DNA of 64,000 nt from Pacificoceanicola onchidii. Its GTDB lineage: Bacteria; Pseudomonadota; Alphaproteobacteria; Rhodobacterales; Rhodobacteraceae. Location of the stretch: the NCBI RefSeq assembly GCF_004804335.1, contig NZ_SRXY01000001.1, positions 558,001 to 622,000 on the forward strand. The letters are read 5' to 3'. The notes beneath the pieces were generated by a model. It saw nothing but the letters and a program-made list of their open reading frames with translations, did not search any database and was not told the origin of the DNA. The translations under genes and the position numbers were made by a program. Positions 45,260-54,327 of this stretch are shown here, in pieces. Positions within the stretch are counted from its first letter, which is position 1. The number at the start of each line of letters is the position of its first letter.

Positions 45260-45654
45260 CAGGAAACCTGACGTGTCCAGTCTGCGAGGTTGTAATAGGT
45301 CACGACCCGGCTGATCTTGCCGCCCTTCAGCGAAAAGAACGAGCCAGCGGCGAGGCGATACGTCTGCCCTTTTGCCTCCGGCAACCCTTCATCGGTCTCA
45401 AGATAAGTGCCGTTGACGATGAACTCGGCGGCGGCGCGCGAACCGTCTTCGCTGATAAAGATCACCATGTCGGTCAGCTCTTCGCGGTAGCAACGGCTCA
45501 TATGCGCACAGAAATCGGCAAAGAGCGCCTTTCCCTCGCGGATGTTACCTTCGTTGACGTGATGGGCCACGTCGTCCGTCAGGCAATCCAGCATGGTGTC
45601 CGTGTCGCCGCCATTGAATGCGGAGAAATAGGTTTCGATCGTTTTGCGGCTCAT
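45259..45654 (-). CDS. NTF2-like / SnoaL-like protein
   Basis: A 131-residue protein with the cone-shaped NTF2-like fold: IETYFSAFNGGDTDTMLDCL at the start, VAHHVNEG, and ISRVVTYYNLADWTRQV at the end. These often act as isomerases or ligand-binding proteins; no specific activity can be assigned. ATG 45654 overlaps the phosphatase gene stop as ATGA, and its stop overlaps the GNAT start by one base. Confidence 0.85.
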   Translation of the reverse strand: MSRKTIETYFSAFNGGDTDTMLDCLTDDVAHHVNEGNIREGKALFADFCAHMSRCYREELTDMVIFISEDGSRAAAEFIVNGTYLETDEGLPEAKGQTYRLAAGSFFSLKGGKISRVVTYYNLADWTRQVS

Positions 45655-46097
45655 GCCCTGCCCCATTTGGATTCAAGCTTGGTTTTGATCTGATCACGGG
45701 TCTGTCGGTAGGACGACAGTTTCTGCTCACGCGTCTCGCCAATCCCGGTCGGATCCATGATTGGCCAGTATTCCACGCTCAGATGATAATACCGCGTGAG
45801 TTCCAACGCGCGGCGTTGCGACGCCGGCGACAGGGTCACGATCAGGTCAAACCCGGAGAGCGCCTCGCCCATCTCTTCAAGCTCTTCAAAGCTGCGTGAG
45901 CGGTGCCGCGACAGGGCCACGCCCATCTCTTCGCAAACCGCGATGGCAAAACCGTCGATTTCCAGATCGTTGACCACACCCACGGATTGCACATAGGCGT
46001 CCGTTCCGAAAAGCTTTTTCATGATGCCCTCGGCCATCGGCGAGCGCACCGCGTTGTGATCGCAGCAGAACAGGACCGACTGAGGAAGCTCAGCCAA
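45651..46097 (-). CDS. Low-molecular-weight phosphotyrosine phosphatase / ArsC-like protein
   Basis: A protein of about 148 residues with the P-loop CX5R as C12-D-H-N-A-V-R18-S followed by PMAEG, and a late DPTG as general-acid loop. These fit the LMW-PTP/arsenate reductase fold. No ATG suits; TTG at 46097, just after the UPF0262 stop, is my choice, with TTG at 46124 as alternative. Without extra cysteines of thioredoxin-type ArsC, phosphatase activity is more likely than arsenate reduction. Confidence 0.82.
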   Translation of the reverse strand: MAELPQSVLFCCDHNAVRSPMAEGIMKKLFGTDAYVQSVGVVNDLEIDGFAIAVCEEMGVALSRHRSRSFEELEEMGEALSGFDLIVTLSPASQRRALELTRYYHLSVEYWPIMDPTGIGETREQKLSSYRQTRDQIKTKLESKWGRA

Positions 46098-46099
46098 AC

Positions 46100-46579
46100 T
46101 CAGCCCCCGAAATGCAACACGCAAATCAGGGTGAACAGACGGCGGGCGGTTGCATCGTCGATGTCAGCCTTGCCCTCCAGACGTTCCTGCAAAATGCGCG
46201 CTCCTTCGTTATGGATGCCACGCCGCGCCATGTCGATCGTTTCGATCTGGCTCGGCGGCAATGTCTTGACGGCGTCAAAGTAGCTTTTGCAGATCTGGAA
46301 ATAGTCTTTGACCACTTGCCGGAACGGCGAAAGCGAGAGGTGAAACTCTGCCGCCTTCTCACTATTCTCTGTCGTGACATCAAAGACCAGACGTTTTTCG
46401 CGAATCGACAGGCCGAGATTATAGGGCCCCTTGGGCACCACCCGATCGTCCCGCACAGGCAGCGAGAACGAGTTTTCCTCCATGAGATCGAACATCGCCA
46501 CGCGGCGTTCCTGTTCGATTTCAGGGGTCGGCGGAGGCAAGCCACCGTCATCCAGTTCGATATGAGCGATGTGTGTCAT
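46100..46579 (-). CDS. UPF0262 family protein
   Basis: A 159-residue cytosolic protein of the alphaproteobacterial UPF0262 family, with RRVAMFDLMEENSF, GPYNLGLSIREKRLVFDV and IDMARRGIHNEGA. Function is unknown. It starts the leftward cassette with the phosphatase, NTF2-like and GNAT genes. In related genomes it commonly follows hisD, which is not present here. Confidence 0.88.
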   Translation of the reverse strand: MTHIAHIELDDGGLPPPTPEIEQERRVAMFDLMEENSFSLPVRDDRVVPKGPYNLGLSIREKRLVFDVTTENSEKAAEFHLSLSPFRQVVKDYFQICKSYFDAVKTLPPSQIETIDMARRGIHNEGARILQERLEGKADIDDATARRLFTLICVLHFGG

Positions 46580-46751
46580 CTAAAAGATCTTTCGCAGGTG
46601 CAGCATTTGATAACAGCCCACACGGTTGTTTGGCAACATTCCCGGTACGTATCGTCCCGTCAACCACCCACAGCCCGTCCAGAAAGGAACACGGGTGGCT
46701 TTTCTGCACACCATATGCTCCAAACGTCGCCAAATATGTAAGGACAGGACC

Positions 46752-47624
46752 ATGACGCAGATCATCACCGCACTTTCCGAAATTTCGGACCGCTATGAAG
46801 CGTTGTTTGTCGATCTTTGGGGATGTGTGCACAACGGCAAGAAGGCCATTCCATCCGCTGTCGAAGCCCTTGTCAGCTACCGACAGCGTGGTGGTGCCGT
46901 GATCCTCGTCACCAACTCTCCCCGCTCCCGGCATGGTGTTGCGAAACAGTTGGAGTTCTTTGAAATCCCCAAGGACGCATACGACGACATCGCCTCTTCT
47001 GGCGACAGCGCCCGCTCGGCGATGTTCCGGGGCGTTGTTGGAGAAAAGGTCTGGTTCATGGGCCAAGAGCACGATCTGCCGTTTTTTGAACCGCTGAACA
47101 TACTCGAAAATCCGACTGAGATTACCCGCGTGCCATTTGAAGAGGCCGAAGGCATCGTCTGTTGCGGACCGGAAGATCCCCATGCAGAGCCGGATGTGTA
47201 TCGACCGCAACTGCTCTTCGCCAAGCAAAAAGGCATGAAACTGCTCTGCGCCAACCCCGATATCGTCGTTGACCGGGGCGAGACGCGGGAGTTCTGCGCC
47301 GGGGCGGTTGCTCAGCTTTACACGGAAATGGGCGGGGAGAGCCTGTACTTCGGCAAACCCCATCCGCCGATCTACGATCTGGCCCGCCGCCGCCTGTCAG
47401 AACACCGCAAAGGCGTGCCTGATGCGGGTATTTTGGCGATCGGGGATGGTCCGGCAACGGATATTCGGGGCGCCATGGGCGAGGACATCGATTCTCTGTT
47501 CATCACCGGCGGTCTTGCGCGGGCGGAGACCAAAACGTCGCAGGGTCCGGATGCAGACGCGCTAAAGGACTACATTGCAAAGGAAATGATCAATCCGAGC
47601 TTTGCCATGGGGACACTGTCCTAG
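46752..47624 (+). CDS. HAD-superfamily hydrolase, TIGR01459/NagD-like
   Basis: A 290-residue class IIA HAD protein. Motif I is FVDLWGCVHNG with Asp21 as nucleophile; the usual second Asp is Trp, which appears normal for this alphaproteobacterial subfamily. Motif II lies in VILVTNSPRS, motif III in FGKPHPPIYDLA, motif IV in AIGDGPATDIRGA. The substrate is unknown. An AAGGACAGG site precedes the ATG. Confidence 0.88.
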   Translation: MTQIITALSEISDRYEALFVDLWGCVHNGKKAIPSAVEALVSYRQRGGAVILVTNSPRSRHGVAKQLEFFEIPKDAYDDIASSGDSARSAMFRGVVGEKVWFMGQEHDLPFFEPLNILENPTEITRVPFEEAEGIVCCGPEDPHAEPDVYRPQLLFAKQKGMKLLCANPDIVVDRGETREFCAGAVAQLYTEMGGESLYFGKPHPPIYDLARRRLSEHRKGVPDAGILAIGDGPATDIRGAMGEDIDSLFITGGLARAETKTSQGPDADALKDYIAKEMINPSFAMGTLS

Positions 47625-47727
47625 ACACAAAGCTCTTGATTTTGCTGCGGCCGCAAAGTAATAAAATTTCCCAAAGGCGCTGCAATGCGCGCGTTTATTA
47701 CCCTGCGGAAGTCTCATGGAGGGCGGT

Positions 47728-48171
47728 ATGTTGGACAACCTGCCACGCGGAACAATCTGTATCGAAGATATCGAGATGGGCATGTCTCGTCATCTTCGCA
47801 AAATCGTCACGGATGAGGACATTGAAATGTTCGCGCAGGTGTCGACCGACCGCAACCCGGTGCACCTTGATGACGACTATGCGCAGGACACGATCTTTGA
47901 GGGGCGCATCGCGCACGGCATGCTGACCGCCGGGCTGATCTCTGCCGTCATCGGCGAACAGCTTCCGGGCCACGGCACCGTCTACATGGGGCAAACACTG
48001 AAGTTCCTCGCACCCGTGCGCCCCGGCGACATGGTCTATGCCGAGGTCAAGGTGGTCGACATCGACCACGCCAAGCGCCGGGTGACGCTGGACTGCCATT
48101 GCGCCGTTGATGGCAAGAAGGTGCTGATCGGCGAAGCAAAGGTTCTCGCGCCGTCGCGCAAGTTCGACTGA
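47728..48171 (+). CDS. MaoC-like (R)-specific enoyl-CoA hydratase
   Basis: A 147-residue hotdog-fold protein. The hydratase-2 motif with catalytic Asp and His is in VSTDRNPVHLDDDYA, followed by GRIAHGMLTAGLISAV. It hydrates trans-2-enoyl-CoA to (R)-3-hydroxyacyl-CoA, which can feed PHA synthesis. ATG 47728 has GGAGG five bases upstream, preferred over the ATG at 47716. A good terminator follows. Confidence 0.9.
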   Translation: MLDNLPRGTICIEDIEMGMSRHLRKIVTDEDIEMFAQVSTDRNPVHLDDDYAQDTIFEGRIAHGMLTAGLISAVIGEQLPGHGTVYMGQTLKFLAPVRPGDMVYAEVKVVDIDHAKRRVTLDCHCAVDGKKVLIGEAKVLAPSRKFD

Positions 48172-48210
48172 TCCAACCCAAGGCGCCCTCAGCGCAGCCC
48201 AACCCTTTTG

Positions 48211-48247
48211 AGGCCCGTCGATCCGCCCAGGATTGTGCGGGCCTTTT
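48211..48247 (+). terminator. Terminator after the MaoC-like gene
   Basis: AGGCCCG at 48211-48217 pairs with CGGGCCT at 48238-48244, with an inner ATCC/GGAT helix inside the loop, followed by TTTT. Confidence 0.75.
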
Positions 48248-48339
48248 CACGCAATCACGCACATGCCGCTGCGCCACGTCGGCAGCTTCTTTTGCCCGTG
48301 GCCTTGTAGCGACGCCTTCGGCATTCTACATCACCGCCT

Positions 48340-49137
48340 ATGAAACGCTGGATCCCCTTCCTGTCATCCAAGCCTGTCGTCAATGTCGTGCGCCTGCAGG
48401 GTGCCATCGGCATGGGCGGGCGTGGCTCTCTCAACGACCGCAACACGGCCTCCCTGCTGGAGAAAGCCTTTACCAAAGGCAAGCCGAAGGCCGTCGCGCT
48501 GGAGATCAACTCTCCGGGCGGCTCGCCGGTGCAAAGCTCGCTGATCGGTGCGCGCATACGGCGGCTGGCAAAGGAAAACGAAGTCCCGGTTTATGCCTTC
48601 GTCGAAGACGTGGCCGCGTCTGGCGGGTATTGGCTGGCGTCTGCCGCGGATGAGATCTGGGCAGACGAAAGCTCCATTCTCGGCTCGATTGGCGTGATCT
48701 CGTCGGGTTTTGGCGCGCATGTGTTCCTGCAACGCCAAGGCATTGAGCGCCGCGTGCACACGGCCGGCAAATCCAAATCGATGATGGACCCGTTCAAGCC
48801 GGAAACCGAAGAAGACGTTGCACGGCTCAACCGTTTGCTCGGCCAATTGCATGACAACTTCATCGGACACGTGAAATCGGCGCGCGGTGACAAACTGGTC
48901 GATAACCCCGACCTGTTCACCGGCGAAATCTGGATTGGGCGCCACGCTGTCGAGCAAGGGCTTGCTGACGGTGTTGGCCATCTTGTTCCCAAGATGAAAG
49001 AGCAGTTTGGCGACAAGGTGAAGTTCCGCCGTCTGGCACAGAAGAAACCGCTTTTCCCGCGCATTGGCCTGTCCATGGCGCAGGGCGCCCTGAACGAGAT
49101 CGAGGAGCGCGCCGAATTCGCGCGGTTCGGCCTCTGA
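48340..49137 (+). CDS. S49 family serine peptidase (SppA-like)
   Basis: A 265-residue SppA-type peptidase. The nucleophile Ser94 is in VAASGGYWLASAAD, and the general-base Lys is 144 or 146 in TAGKSKSMMDPF. INSPGGSPVQS near 57-66 is the substrate strand. No clear N-terminal membrane helix is seen, unlike larger SppA, so it may be a soluble signal-peptide or oligopeptide peptidase. Two genes follow within two bases each. Confidence 0.9.
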   Translation: MKRWIPFLSSKPVVNVVRLQGAIGMGGRGSLNDRNTASLLEKAFTKGKPKAVALEINSPGGSPVQSSLIGARIRRLAKENEVPVYAFVEDVAASGGYWLASAADEIWADESSILGSIGVISSGFGAHVFLQRQGIERRVHTAGKSKSMMDPFKPETEEDVARLNRLLGQLHDNFIGHVKSARGDKLVDNPDLFTGEIWIGRHAVEQGLADGVGHLVPKMKEQFGDKVKFRRLAQKKPLFPRIGLSMAQGALNEIEERAEFARFGL

Positions 49138-49138
49138 C

Positions 49139-49318
49139 ATGCTGATCAAGGCGGTCTCTCTCTTCCTGGTGTTCATCGCCGTGCTTGCCATGTTTGGCAA
49201 GCTGCGGGTGCCGGGGCAGCAGAGGCTGCAAGATGCCCGTTGCAAGAAATGTGGTCGCTTCCGCATTGGCAAAGGCCCCTGCTCCTGCGGTGCAGGAAAA
49301 ACCGGAAAAAAGGGCTGA
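49139..49318 (+). CDS. 59-residue membrane micro-protein with zinc-ribbon-like tail
   Basis: The ATG lies one base after the S49 peptidase stop and the frame runs 59 codons to a TGA one base before the exchanger gene. Residues 3-20 form a hydrophobic helix (IKAVSLFLVFIAVLAMFG). The tail has CKKC at 35-38 and CSC at 48-50, able to bind zinc. No ribosome site is seen, so translation is probably coupled. Coordinates were read directly from the sequence; its function is unknown. Confidence 0.72.
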   Translation: MLIKAVSLFLVFIAVLAMFGKLRVPGQQRLQDARCKKCGRFRIGKGPCSCGAGKTGKKG

Positions 49319-49319
49319 G

Positions 49320-50267
49320 ATGGTCTTTGCATACGCGATACTGGGGTTGGTGATCTTGCTCCTGGCAGGAGACGCTTTGGTCAAGGGCGCGGTGAACCTG
49401 AGCCTTCGCATCGGCATACCGGCCTTGATCGTCAGTTTGACCATTGTTGCCTTCGGCACCTCCGCTCCGGAGTTGCTGATCTCGATTGATGCCGCACTGG
49501 AGGGCGTGCCCGGGATTGCCTTAGGCAACGTTGTTGGCTCCAACACGGCTAACGTGCTGCTGGTTCTGGGTGTTCCAGCCTTGATCGCCGTGATGCACAC
49601 ATCCGAATGCGACAGCCGCCGCAGCTATATCCAGATGATGGGCGCAACCGCGTTGTTCATCGCTTTGGCCAGCCGAGGCGTCTTTGACCGCTTTGCCGCG
49701 TTCATCCTCCTGGTCGTTCTCGCAGCCTTCCTGACAATGGCTGTCCGCGACGGATTGCGACACCGCAAGAACGGTGAGCCTGACGATCTGGAAGAGCCGG
49801 AGGGGGCTGATCCGGACATGCCAGGCTGGAAAATCGCGGTTTTCCTGCTGCTTGGCATGATCGGCCTGCCGTTCGGGGCCAACCTGCTGGTCGATAGCGC
49901 GCGGGAGATCGCGCTGATGTACGGCGTTTCCGACACCGTGATCGGCCTGACACTGGTGGCCATCGGGACCTCTCTGCCGGAACTGGCCACAACCGTCATG
50001 GCCGCGATCCGGCGGCAGGCTGACGTGGCCATCGGCAACGTGATCGGCTCCAACCTGTTCAATCTCCTGGCGATCATCGGCGTTGCTGCCATGATCAAAC
50101 CCATGCCAGTTGACCCGGCGTTTCTGCGCTTTGACCTTTGGGTGATGCTGGCCGCGTCGCTGGTTCTGATCCCCTTCGTCTATCTGGGCAAAGATTTGAA
50201 CAGAATGTGGGGACTTGGCCTCACGGCGGTCTATGTCCTTTACGTGTCAGTTGTGCTGATCGCGTAA
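49320..50267 (+). CDS. Calcium/sodium antiporter (CaCA family)
   Basis: A 315-residue inner-membrane exchanger with the two alpha repeats: VAFGTSAPELLISIDAAL in the N-terminal half and VAIGTSLPELATTVMAAI in the C-terminal half, each followed by NVVGSN or NVIGSN. About ten helices. It should export Ca2+ against Na+ or K+. The ATG at 49320 is one base after the micro-protein stop, so three genes are coupled. Confidence 0.93.
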   Translation: MVFAYAILGLVILLLAGDALVKGAVNLSLRIGIPALIVSLTIVAFGTSAPELLISIDAALEGVPGIALGNVVGSNTANVLLVLGVPALIAVMHTSECDSRRSYIQMMGATALFIALASRGVFDRFAAFILLVVLAAFLTMAVRDGLRHRKNGEPDDLEEPEGADPDMPGWKIAVFLLLGMIGLPFGANLLVDSAREIALMYGVSDTVIGLTLVAIGTSLPELATTVMAAIRRQADVAIGNVIGSNLFNLLAIIGVAAMIKPMPVDPAFLRFDLWVMLAASLVLIPFVYLGKDLNRMWGLGLTAVYVLYVSVVLIA

Positions 50268-50276
50268 GGAGAAAAC

Positions 50277-51065
50277 ATGCCAGAGTCGAAACGTGCCCTG
50301 ATCACCGGCGGGGCCAAGCGTCTGGGTCGCGCCATGGCGCTCTATGCTGCAGATCGCGGGTATGATGTCGCTGTTCACTATGTAGGATCGGCCTCCGACG
50401 CGGAGGACACGGCTGACGCCATCCGGCGCAAAGGCCGCCAAGCCATCACTGTGCAAGCGGACCTGCTGAATGAAAGCGAAACACAAACGCTTGTCCAGCG
50501 CGCAGCCGAGGCGCTCGGTGGGCCTCTCACCCTGCTGATAAACAACGCATCAATTTTCGAACATGACACACACCGCAATGGCACCCGCGAAAGCTGGGAC
50601 CGGCATATGGAAAGCAACCTGCGCGCTCCGTTTGTCCTGTCGCAGGCATTCGAGGCACAGGTACCGGATCCCGTTCAGGATGATCTGGGGGAACCGGTGG
50701 CGCAGGGATTGATCCTGAACATGATTGACCAGAGGGTCCGCAAACTGACCCCGCACTTCGCCAGTTACACAATTGCCAAGATGGGCCTCTGGGCGCTGAC
50801 TCAGACCGCCGCGCAGGGGTTCGCACCGCGCGTTCGTGTCAACGCGATCGGTCCCGGCCCGACCTTGCAAGGCGAGAACCAGTCCGCCGAACAGTTTTCC
50901 CGCCAACGCGCGGCAACCGTTCTCAAACGGGGAGCCAATCCGGCGGATATCACGGCAGCGCTGGGGTATTTTCTCGACGCTTCGGCGATCACAGGGCAGC
51001 TGTTGTGCGTGGATGGCGGGCAGCATCTGGCCTGGGAGACGCCGGACGTGCTGGGTGTTGAATAG
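50277..51065 (+). CDS. Pteridine reductase-like SDR (PTR1/FolM group)
   Basis: A 262-residue SDR with cofactor loop TGGAKRLGRAMA. The active site is Asp151, Tyr164 and Lys168 in ILNMIDQRVRK and FASYTIAKMGL. The Asp in place of the usual Ser, 13 residues before Tyr, is the mark of PTR1 and FolM, which reduce dihydropteridines. It may make tetrahydrofolate or tetrahydromonapterin. It follows the exchanger by nine bases; uvrC is downstream. Confidence 0.86.
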   Translation: MPESKRALITGGAKRLGRAMALYAADRGYDVAVHYVGSASDAEDTADAIRRKGRQAITVQADLLNESETQTLVQRAAEALGGPLTLLINNASIFEHDTHRNGTRESWDRHMESNLRAPFVLSQAFEAQVPDPVQDDLGEPVAQGLILNMIDQRVRKLTPHFASYTIAKMGLWALTQTAAQGFAPRVRVNAIGPGPTLQGENQSAEQFSRQRAATVLKRGANPADITAALGYFLDASAITGQLLCVDGGQHLAWETPDVLGVE

Positions 51066-51363
51066 GTATTGCTCGCGCAAGTTTTGCACCGGTCACGAAT
51101 TCTTAACAAAAGCGTTACAAAAACATTAATTTTCTCAATGACTTGGCAGAACGTTAACTTTTTTTCCTTTATTTTCAAACGCCTAAATGTTTGCTCATTT
51201 TTTAGGCAATTGCTTGAAACCCGTTAAAAACAAGGGAAATTCATCACTGCCGACAATTCACCTACAGAGTTATCCACAGTTTCAGTGGATGTTATAAGTC
51301 TTGATAAGAACCCCCGGTCATTGCAGACGGGACGAAGAATCAGACGCTGACGCAAAGGAAGCC
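51066..51363. other. AT-rich gap before uvrC with one DnaA box
   Basis: This 298-base gap is markedly AT-rich compared with its surroundings, with runs such as TTAACTTTTTTTCC. A perfect DnaA box, TTATCCACA, lies at 51270-51278. No second clear box was found, so I treat it as a regulatory region and not an origin. No gene is seen. Confidence 0.55.
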
Positions 51364-53229
51364 ATGGCAGACTCCGCGCCCCCGGTCCGAAAGGGCTATG
51401 CCGTCATTCAGGACTATCTCAAGACGCTGGACAGCAGTCCCGGCGTGTACCGGATGCTCGATGAGCAATCCCGTATTCTATACGTCGGCAAGGCGCGCAA
51501 TCTGCGCAACCGGGTGAGCAGCTATTCGCGCCCTTCGGCGCAGCACTCCCGACGAATCGAGCGCATGATTTCCGAGACTGCGTCGATGATGTTTCTGACG
51601 ACGCGGACGGAAACCGAGGCGTTGCTGCTTGAACAGAACCTGATCAAACAGCTCAAACCGAAGTTCAACGTGCTGCTGCGCGACGACAAGAGCTTCCCTA
51701 ATATCCTTGTTACAGATCACCCCTTTCCGATGATCAAGAAACATCGCGGCGCGAAGAAGGAAGGCGGCAGCTACTATGGCCCCTTTGCCAGCGCTGGCGC
51801 GGTCAATCGGGTGCTGAACCAGCTTCAAAAAGGGTTCCAACTGCGCAACTGCACGGACTCCATGTTCGAGACCCGCACACGGCCTTGCCTGCAGTTCCAG
51901 ATCAAGCGCTGCTCCGGCCCCTGTGTGGGCAAGATCAGCGAGGCCGAGTATGCGAAGGCCGTGAAAGACTCCCAGCGTTTCCTCTCTGGCAAGTCGACGG
52001 AGATTCAGGAGGCGCTCGCAACGCAAATGGCTGAAGCCTCCGAGGCAATGGAGTTCGAACGCGCCGCCGCGCTGCGTGACCGCATCCGCGCGCTGACGCA
52101 GGTTCAGACCGCGCAAGGCATCAATCCGCAGACCGTTGCCGAGGCGGACATCATTGCGCTCCATATGGAGAATGGACAGGCCTGTGTGCAGGTTTTCTTT
52201 ATCCGGGCGAACCAGAACTGGGGCAATCAGGATTTTTACCCCCGTGTGGGCGCGGACGTAAATGCAGCCGAAGTCATGGAAGCTTTTATCGGGCAGTTCT
52301 ACGATCAAAAAGAGCCGCCGCGCTTGCTTCTTCTGTCACATGGGATCGAAGACGCGGACCTCATGTGTGAGGCGCTTAGCGGCAAGCTGGGGCGCAAGGT
52401 CGAGATCACGGTTCCGCAACGGGGCGAGAAATCCGAGCTTGTGGACGGGGCATTGCGGAACGCCCGCGAAAGCCTCGCCCGGCGCATGTCCGAAAGCGCG
52501 ACACAGGCCAAACTGCTGCGGGGATTGGCCGAAGCCTTTGGTCTGGATGGGCCGCCGGAGCGGATCGAGGTCTACGACAACAGCCACATTCAGGGCACCA
52601 ACGCGGTGGGCGGCATGATCGTGGCGGGGCCGGATGGGTTCATGAAGAACCAATACCGCAAGTTCAACATCCGCGGTGAAGACCTGACTCCGGGGGACGA
52701 CTTCGGCATGATGAAAGAGGTGCTGAACCGCCGGTTGAAACGTCTGTTGAAGGAAGACCCGGATCGTACGAAAGGGCTGTGGCCCGACCTGATGCTGATT
52801 GATGGGGGCGCAGGGCAGGTTTCAGCGGTGGCAGAGATCATGGCCGAACACGGCGTGGCCGATCTGCCGTTTGTCGGCGTAGCAAAAGGGATCGACCGTG
52901 ACGCCGGGAAGGAAGAATTCTACCGCACCGGTGAACGTCCCTTTGCATTGCGCCACAACGATCCGGTGCTCTACTTTGTCCAGCGCTTGCGCGATGAAGC
53001 GCACCGGTTTGCCATCGGCACGCATCGGGCGAAGCGTGCCAAGTCCAACATGAAGAATCCGCTGGATGAAATCTCAGGGGTCGGCGGTGCCCGCAAACGC
53101 TCACTTCTGGCGCATTTCGGCTCCGCCAAAGCCGTCAGCCGCGCCAACCTTGCGGATCTCAAGGCCGTGGACGGTGTGTCGGAGTCGCTGGCGGAGCGGA
53201 TCTATGCCTTCTTTCACGAAAGAGGCTGA
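51364..53229 (+). CDS. uvrC: UvrABC excinuclease subunit C
   Basis: UvrC makes both cuts in nucleotide excision repair. The 621 residues contain the GIY-YIG nuclease ([25 protein letters not shown]), a UVR motif near [14 protein letters not shown], the RNase H-like nuclease with [12 protein letters not shown], and two C-terminal helix-hairpin-helix motifs ([13 protein letters not shown]). ATG 51364 follows AAGGAAG. Its end overlaps the convergent FAD oxidase gene by 16 bases. Confidence 0.97.
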   Translation: MADSAPPVRKGYAVIQDYLKTLDSSPGVYRMLDEQSRILYVGKARNLRNRVSSYSRPSAQHSRRIERMISETASMMFLTTRTETEALLLEQNLIKQLKPKFNVLLRDDKSFPNILVTDHPFPMIKKHRGAKKEGGSYYGPFASAGAVNRVLNQLQKGFQLRNCTDSMFETRTRPCLQFQIKRCSGPCVGKISEAEYAKAVKDSQRFLSGKSTEIQEALATQMAEASEAMEFERAAALRDRIRALTQVQTAQGINPQTVAEADIIALHMENGQACVQVFFIRANQNWGNQDFYPRVGADVNAAEVMEAFIGQFYDQKEPPRLLLLSHGIEDADLMCEALSGKLGRKVEITVPQRGEKSELVDGALRNARESLARRMSESATQAKLLRGLAEAFGLDGPPERIEVYDNSHIQGTNAVGGMIVAGPDGFMKNQYRKFNIRGEDLTPGDDFGMMKEVLNRRLKRLLKEDPDRTKGLWPDLMLIDGGAGQVSAVAEIMAEHGVADLPFVGVAKGIDRDAGKEEFYRTGERPFALRHNDPVLYFVQRLRDEAHRFAIGTHRAKRAKSNMKNPLDEISGVGGARKRSLLAHFGSAKAVSRANLADLKAVDGVSESLAERIYAFFHERG

Positions 53230-54278
53230 TCAGGCTTTTTCAAGAGTTCATCAGTGTGGAAGCCTTGTGGGATGCCGTCACGCCCCTCAAGGACAAGATC
53301 AGCCATAACTTCAGCCGCTTTGGGGGCCATGCCGAAGCCGATCTTGAATCCGCCATTGGCGATGAAATGTCCCTCTCGTCCAATCCAAGGGCCAAGCAAC
53401 GGTGCTCGGCTGCGCGCGCGCGGACGCACGCCTGCCCAGCGCCTCAGCACCTGTGCCTTTTCCAGTATGGGCAGCGCTTCGATCGCGCGTGCGTGCAGAT
53501 CATCGCAGGCGGCATCCGTGGCCTGCGGGTCATCGAACTCCCGCTCGGAGGTGGAGCCGATGGCCACGGTGCCATCCGCATGAGGAATAATATGCAAACC
53601 GCCCGGGAACAGTTGCGGCGCGTCTTTGGTGTCAAACGCGAGCAGCAAAGCCTGCCCCTTGACCCCATCGCCGATCTTGCGGCCAAATTCGGCATTCAGA
53701 TCGAGCAGCCCCTGCCAGCCCGTTGCCCAGACAACGGCCCCTTCATCAGGCGCTTCGGTTACGATCTGTGCCCCCTTGGTTCGCAAAGCGGCAACCAGCG
53801 CATCACAGGCCCGGCGTGGATGCAGACGGGCGCTAAGCGTGTCATGGATCAGCAGGCCGGTCGGGCTTGAGGGCGCGAACGGGCCAGCATCCTCGGTCTT
53901 GATCACACTCCAGTGCGCCTTGCCTTGCCAAAGGTCTTTGGCGTTCTCACCGCGCCTCCGCGCCAGCGTCAGGCCGTTGTCGTCCATGACAGATTGCAGC
54001 CGCCCAAGGCGTCCATAACCGGATGACACCCCGCCAGCAGATTCGACACCGGCCCAGAAGGTCTCTGCCATGAGCAGGCTTTCGAGCTGAAAGGCTTTCT
54101 TGGGGTTCCAGTTCTCCGGCACATGCGGGGCCAGAGCGCCAACCACGCCGCCCGAAGACCCCGCACCCGGCCCATTTGGATCCACCACGCGCACCCGCGC
54201 GCCGCGCAAAACGCAGGCCCAGGCGATGGACAAACCGAAAGCACCCGCTCCGCGCACCGTTACATCGACGCTTGCCAT
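53214..54278 (-). CDS. FAD-dependent oxidoreductase, DAAO family (MnmC oxidase-domain-like)
   Basis: A 354-residue FAD enzyme starting [20 protein letters not shown] (Rossmann GxGxxG) and ending with [19 protein letters not shown] and [12 protein letters not shown], typical of D-amino-acid/glycine oxidases. It is divergent from an mnmD gene, suggesting it supplies the oxidase step fused to MnmD in E. coli MnmC, which removes carboxymethyl from cmnm5U in tRNA. A general amino-acid oxidase role remains possible. Confidence 0.82.
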   Translation of the reverse strand: MASVDVTVRGAGAFGLSIAWACVLRGARVRVVDPNGPGAGSSGGVVGALAPHVPENWNPKKAFQLESLLMAETFWAGVESAGGVSSGYGRLGRLQSVMDDNGLTLARRRGENAKDLWQGKAHWSVIKTEDAGPFAPSSPTGLLIHDTLSARLHPRRACDALVAALRTKGAQIVTEAPDEGAVVWATGWQGLLDLNAEFGRKIGDGVKGQALLLAFDTKDAPQLFPGGLHIIPHADGTVAIGSTSEREFDDPQATDAACDDLHARAIEALPILEKAQVLRRWAGVRPRARSRAPLLGPWIGREGHFIANGGFKIGFGMAPKAAEVMADLVLEGRDGIPQGFHTDELLKKPDQPLS

Positions 54279-54327
54279 TGCCGTCCCCTGCCTGCACAAC
54301 TCGGGGCAACTCCTAAAAGGATTTCCC

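Noticed and set aside
51240-51300. Possible replication origin at the DnaA box
   Set aside because: Only one perfect box was found, with no cluster and no usual origin neighbours (hemE, parAB, dnaA, dnaN).
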